Origin: Candidatus Vogelbacteria bacterium | Lineage (GTDB): Bacteria > Patescibacteriota > Minisyncoccia > Phycocordibacterales > XYD1-FULL-46-19 | Reading direction: 5' to 3' | Assembly: GCA_016188295.1 (NCBI GenBank) | Contig: JACPIA010000004.1 | Coordinates: forward strand, 1 to 42,477 | Length of the DNA stretch: 42,477 bases | Part shown: piece by piece, positions 39,301 to 42,477 of the stretch | Position numbering within the stretch: position 1 is the stretch's first letter | Layout: each line of letters begins with the position of its first letter | The notes under the pieces: model-generated | Told to the model about the DNA's origin: nothing | Databases searched by the model: none | The model's input: the letters and a program-made list of their open reading frames with translations, nothing else | Position numbers and translations under genes: made by a program

Positions 39301-40461
39301 TTAGCGGGTATGGTTGATGATATCAGCCAGTTTTTGGGCATTTATCTCAGCATTATAAAGACGATGAAAAGTGTCCTGAGCTTTGACTATGGTCGCTTGG
39401 GAGTGCCTCTGGTCAGTGAGTATCTTTTTAATCGCCTTTTTAAGTAAATCAATGTTATTTTGATCCACAACAGTGGCCAAACCGTGTTTGTGGCTGAAAC
39501 GACTGACATAGGCATAATCAGGGGCATGGACTAAAATTGGCCGCCCAGAAGCCAAATAGTCGGTTAATTTACCCGGAGTGGCTGTTTGGATTATCGCTGG
39601 ACTGGGTGTCTCCCAAGCTAATGGCAAAAAAAGAATATCAGCTTTGGTTTGTATTTCAGGCATCTTTTCTTGTGGGGCCTTAGTAAAGATAATTTTAGGA
39701 TTATTAATGTAATGTGCTACTAAGTCTGCTGGGGGATTAAGGACATAGAGGGTTAAAGTTATCTCTAGTTCAGTCGTCTCTATTACGGCTTGGATTAAGT
39801 TTTCAATACTTTGGCGTTGAGCCCAATATAGGTGTCCAGTGAAGACGATCGAATAAGGAGAAATGGGATTATAAAGAGTTATTTGTTTCTGGTATTGGTT
39901 AAAATCAGTCGAATTATAAATTATTTCAAAATCAAGTCGAGGGTAACGTCTTAGGTAAAATTCCCTGGTACCCTCATTAGTAACAATAATTTTTATAGCC
40001 CAATAAAAAATAATCGGCTCGATCAGCCAGGCGATTATTTTTTGGCGCCGGGGTAAATAATTGTCTTTATAAAGGTCTAATAAGTAAATGGCTAATGGGC
40101 GACCAGTGATAATCGACAACGTTAATCCAGTTAAAAAAGAATGACCACCATCAGAGACGGAAAAAATAAGGTCGACATGTTCTTGTTTAATTAATCGGTA
40201 TCCGCCATTGATTAACTGGTAAGCTTGAGTTATCCTTTTAAAGAAACCAGTTTTAAGCAGACTCCATTTATCGTAATAATAGTAATTAGCCGGTAGCCAA
40301 TTGTTAGTTAAATTACCACTATGGGTATTTTTATAGTTAGTTAGGATGCAATAGTCAGTTGGACTAAATCGGGAGAAGAGGTGATAGATACAATTTGGGC
40401 CGCCAGCTACTGGTGGAGCCCATCTAAAAATGAGCAGTGTCTTGTTTTTTAACCTTATCAT
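39301..40461 (-). CDS. glycosyltransferase family 4-like
   Basis: LIFRWAPPVAGGPNCIYHLFSRF ... SIVFTGHLYWAQRQSIENLIQAV ... TPGKLTDYLASGRPILVHAP. Start ATG 40461 overlaps flippase stop as ATGA. Confidence 0.82.
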   Translation of the reverse strand: MIRLKNKTLLIFRWAPPVAGGPNCIYHLFSRFSPTDYCILTNYKNTHSGNLTNNWLPANYYYYDKWSLLKTGFFKRITQAYQLINGGYRLIKQEHVDLIFSVSDGGHSFLTGLTLSIITGRPLAIYLLDLYKDNYLPRRQKIIAWLIEPIIFYWAIKIIVTNEGTREFYLRRYPRLDFEIIYNSTDFNQYQKQITLYNPISPYSIVFTGHLYWAQRQSIENLIQAVIETTELEITLTLYVLNPPADLVAHYINNPKIIFTKAPQEKMPEIQTKADILFLPLAWETPSPAIIQTATPGKLTDYLASGRPILVHAPDYAYVSRFSHKHGLATVVDQNNIDLLKKAIKKILTDQRHSQATIVKAQDTFHRLYNAEINAQKLADIINHTR

Positions 40462-41729
40462 GTTTTGGGGATCGTGCGTGCTTGGAAGTAATAATAATTT
40501 AGGATCATTAAAAAGACCCAAGACACAGTGTTTTTAATTACCGCTCCGGTCAGTCCAAAATTACTAATCAAGACAAAAGACAGAATTATATTCAATAAAC
40601 CAGAAGCGACATTAGCCCGATACAAAACATGGATATTTTTATCCAAAGTATATTTCATAGATAGAATACTGATTGCTGGAATAGTAATTAAACCAATACT
40701 ATATAATTGAGATAAGCCGATGGAGGCCAAATATCTAGGGAAAAGTAATTGATAGATGAATGGTGCGATTAAGATATAAATCAAGGTGATCAGGCCAAAA
40801 ATAATTGTCAGAGTCAGAGTTTTTTGGCGTAGACTTTGTCTTAAGTGCGTTTCATCATCAATGGCGGCTATTTTGGGTAGGCCAACAGTAAATACCCCTT
40901 TAGCTAGACTGCGTATTTGTTCAGGTAAAGCAACTGCAAAAGAGTATATTGCCAATTCCGCTGCGCCAATAAAATGAAATACTAGAATTTTATCCATTTG
41001 GGCAGCAATTAAGTTAATTACATTCATTAAGCTAAGGTGTTTGCCATAGGAGATAGTGTCAGATTCGATACGATTGTTTAGAGAATGGATTTTAATGGTC
41101 CATTGAAGCATTACATAACGAGCGATAGTCAATGGTAAGAAATAAGATAACAGGATAAAATAAATGTTATTGGTTAGGAATAGGGCCGTAATTATGCTTA
41201 TAGTGGAGATTATTTGAATGAGAATATAAAAAATGTAATTGTTTCGAAAATCTTTTTTACCATAAAGTATTGAACCATAAAGATTAAAAATATCGACGAT
41301 TGGTAAAAAAAAGGCGGTAATTAAGAAACAGGCAGACAGTGTCTGATCGCCAGAAAAAAAGTAATATCCAGCTACAAAAAGACTGCCAATGCCACCCAAT
41401 ACCCCCCAGCGTAATTTAGTTTTATAGGCGTTCCAAAAAGAGCCATCGTACCCTTTCATTATTGCTTGGGCGATGGCACCGTCTAAACCTGAGAGGGTTG
41501 GAATAGCCAAAATAGCGACAATGGACATTATATACTTATAAATTCCATAAGTGGTTTCTGGTAGGAGATTAGCAAAAGCCAGTGATAAAGCTAGGCCCGA
41601 TAAAGTAGAGACAACGTGTCCGATGGAAACCCAAAAACCACCGCTGGCCAAGTAGACCATATCGGTTTTGGTGTAGCGCTCGCTATAACGGAGACTTTGA
41701 TAAAGCCCAGATTTAAAGCGTTTTATCAT
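40458..41729 (-). CDS. oligosaccharide flippase (Wzx/MATE-like)
   Basis: Polytopic; GHVVSTLSGLALSLAFANLLPETTYGIYKYIMSIVAILAIPTLSGLDGAIAQAI typical of polysaccharide flippases. Start 41729 or 41738. Confidence 0.85.
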   Translation of the reverse strand: MIKRFKSGLYQSLRYSERYTKTDMVYLASGGFWVSIGHVVSTLSGLALSLAFANLLPETTYGIYKYIMSIVAILAIPTLSGLDGAIAQAIMKGYDGSFWNAYKTKLRWGVLGGIGSLFVAGYYFFSGDQTLSACFLITAFFLPIVDIFNLYGSILYGKKDFRNNYIFYILIQIISTISIITALFLTNNIYFILLSYFLPLTIARYVMLQWTIKIHSLNNRIESDTISYGKHLSLMNVINLIAAQMDKILVFHFIGAAELAIYSFAVALPEQIRSLAKGVFTVGLPKIAAIDDETHLRQSLRQKTLTLTIIFGLITLIYILIAPFIYQLLFPRYLASIGLSQLYSIGLITIPAISILSMKYTLDKNIHVLYRANVASGLLNIILSFVLISNFGLTGAVIKNTVSWVFLMILNYYYFQARTIPKT

Positions 41730-41774
41730 CAATACCATACTAGCATTTCCGTCTTTTTATGCTATAGTGCGACC

Positions 41775-42477
41775 ATGATATTTAAAAATATTTTACTGTG
41801 GGCTATTGTTGGTGGGATTTGTCTACTTTTGATTACTCCATTAATTGTTTCCTCAACTTTATTTTTTCCCTTTATCACTGGTAAGGCCTTTTTCTTTAGA
41901 ATTGTGGTGGAGATTATTACTGGCCTGTGGTTGATTTTGATGTTGGTCGATAAAAATGCTCGACCTAAATCGTCACCGCTATTGTGGTCAGTATTAATTT
42001 TGGGAGTGGTTGCCTCTTTGGCAGCTTATTTGGGAGTTAATCCGATGCGTAGTTTTTGGTCGAATTTTGAGCGAATGGAAGGGTTAATTGGTTTATGGCA
42101 TATTTTAGCTTTGTTTGTCGTAACCGGGTCAGTGGTGATTAAACGGGAATATTGGCGTTTAATCGTTTGGTCTTCATTGGTGGTCAGTACGCTCATTTCT
42201 AGTTATGCTTTAGTCCAACTACTTGGCTGGGCTACAATCAATCAAGGTGGTGTCCGAGTAGACGCCACTTTTGGCAATGCCACCTATTTGGCGGTCTATT
42301 TGCTCTTTAACTTGTTTTTAATTTTCGTTTTACTGACCAAGGTGTGGGTCGCCCATGTGTGGCAACGTTATATTTTAGGCATTTTAATGGTCTTGCAATT
42401 GGTCGTACTTTACCATACGGCCACCCGAGGGGTTATTTTAGGTTTAATTGGTGGATTATTATTGTCTGGTATTTTAA
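41775..42477 (+). CDS. O-antigen ligase-like polytopic membrane protein (truncated at window edge)
   Basis: MIFKNILLWAIVGGICLLLITPLIVSSTLFFPFITGKAFFFRIVVEIITGLWLILML...GVNPMRSFWSNFERMEGLIGLWH; open at the right edge, absent from the ORF track. Confidence 0.8.
   Translation, partial: MIFKNILLWAIVGGICLLLITPLIVSSTLFFPFITGKAFFFRIVVEIITGLWLILMLVDKNARPKSSPLLWSVLILGVVASLAAYLGVNPMRSFWSNFERMEGLIGLWHILALFVVTGSVVIKREYWRLIVWSSLVVSTLISSYALVQLLGWATINQGGVRVDATFGNATYLAVYLLFNLFLIFVLLTKVWVAHVWQRYILGILMVLQLVVLYHTATRGVILGLIGGLLLSGIL

Overview
The window reads as an AT-rich bacterial chromosome segment. Compact gene style, pilin/RecG/PaaX-Cas2-like neighbours and a large cell-surface glycan locus suggest a Patescibacteria/CPR-like organism; this is inference only. 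Left part (1-4.9 kb): C-terminal end of an IS30-like transposase at the edge, tmRNA (ssrA) 3 nt behind smpB on the minus strand, infC-rpmI-rplT, a small membrane-anchored pilin-head-like protein, ftsH, and a tRNA with anticodon UAU (Ile). Middle (4.9-8.7 kb, minus strand): recG overlapping a type IV pilin gene, a second pilin-like gene, and a PaaX/Cas2-like winged-helix regulator. Two nearly identical ~43-bp promoter elements, each containing the palindrome TGTCATGACA, lie upstream of the regulator and upstream of the pilin/recG operon. The rest (8.7-42.5 kb) is one large polysaccharide/glycoconjugate locus: about ten cytosolic glycosyltransferases, four GT2 polyprenyl-P-sugar synthase-like domains, several polytopic GT-C/YfhO-like proteins, a GT47 exostosin-like enzyme, methyltransferases, a split transketolase with an SDR, a WecB/RmlD-like/RmlC-like sugar-nucleotide module, a Wzx-like flippase and a truncated O-antigen-ligase-like gene. 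Two global patterns stand out: many genes start 6-11 nt after a TATAAT-like -10 box (predicted leaderless or near-leaderless mRNAs), and most internal genes lack a Shine-Dalgarno sequence but overlap as ATGA. The best candidate for an undescribed system is the PaaX/Cas2-like regulator and its duplicated palindromic promoter controlling pilin-like genes and recG (possible DNA-uptake/recombination regulon).
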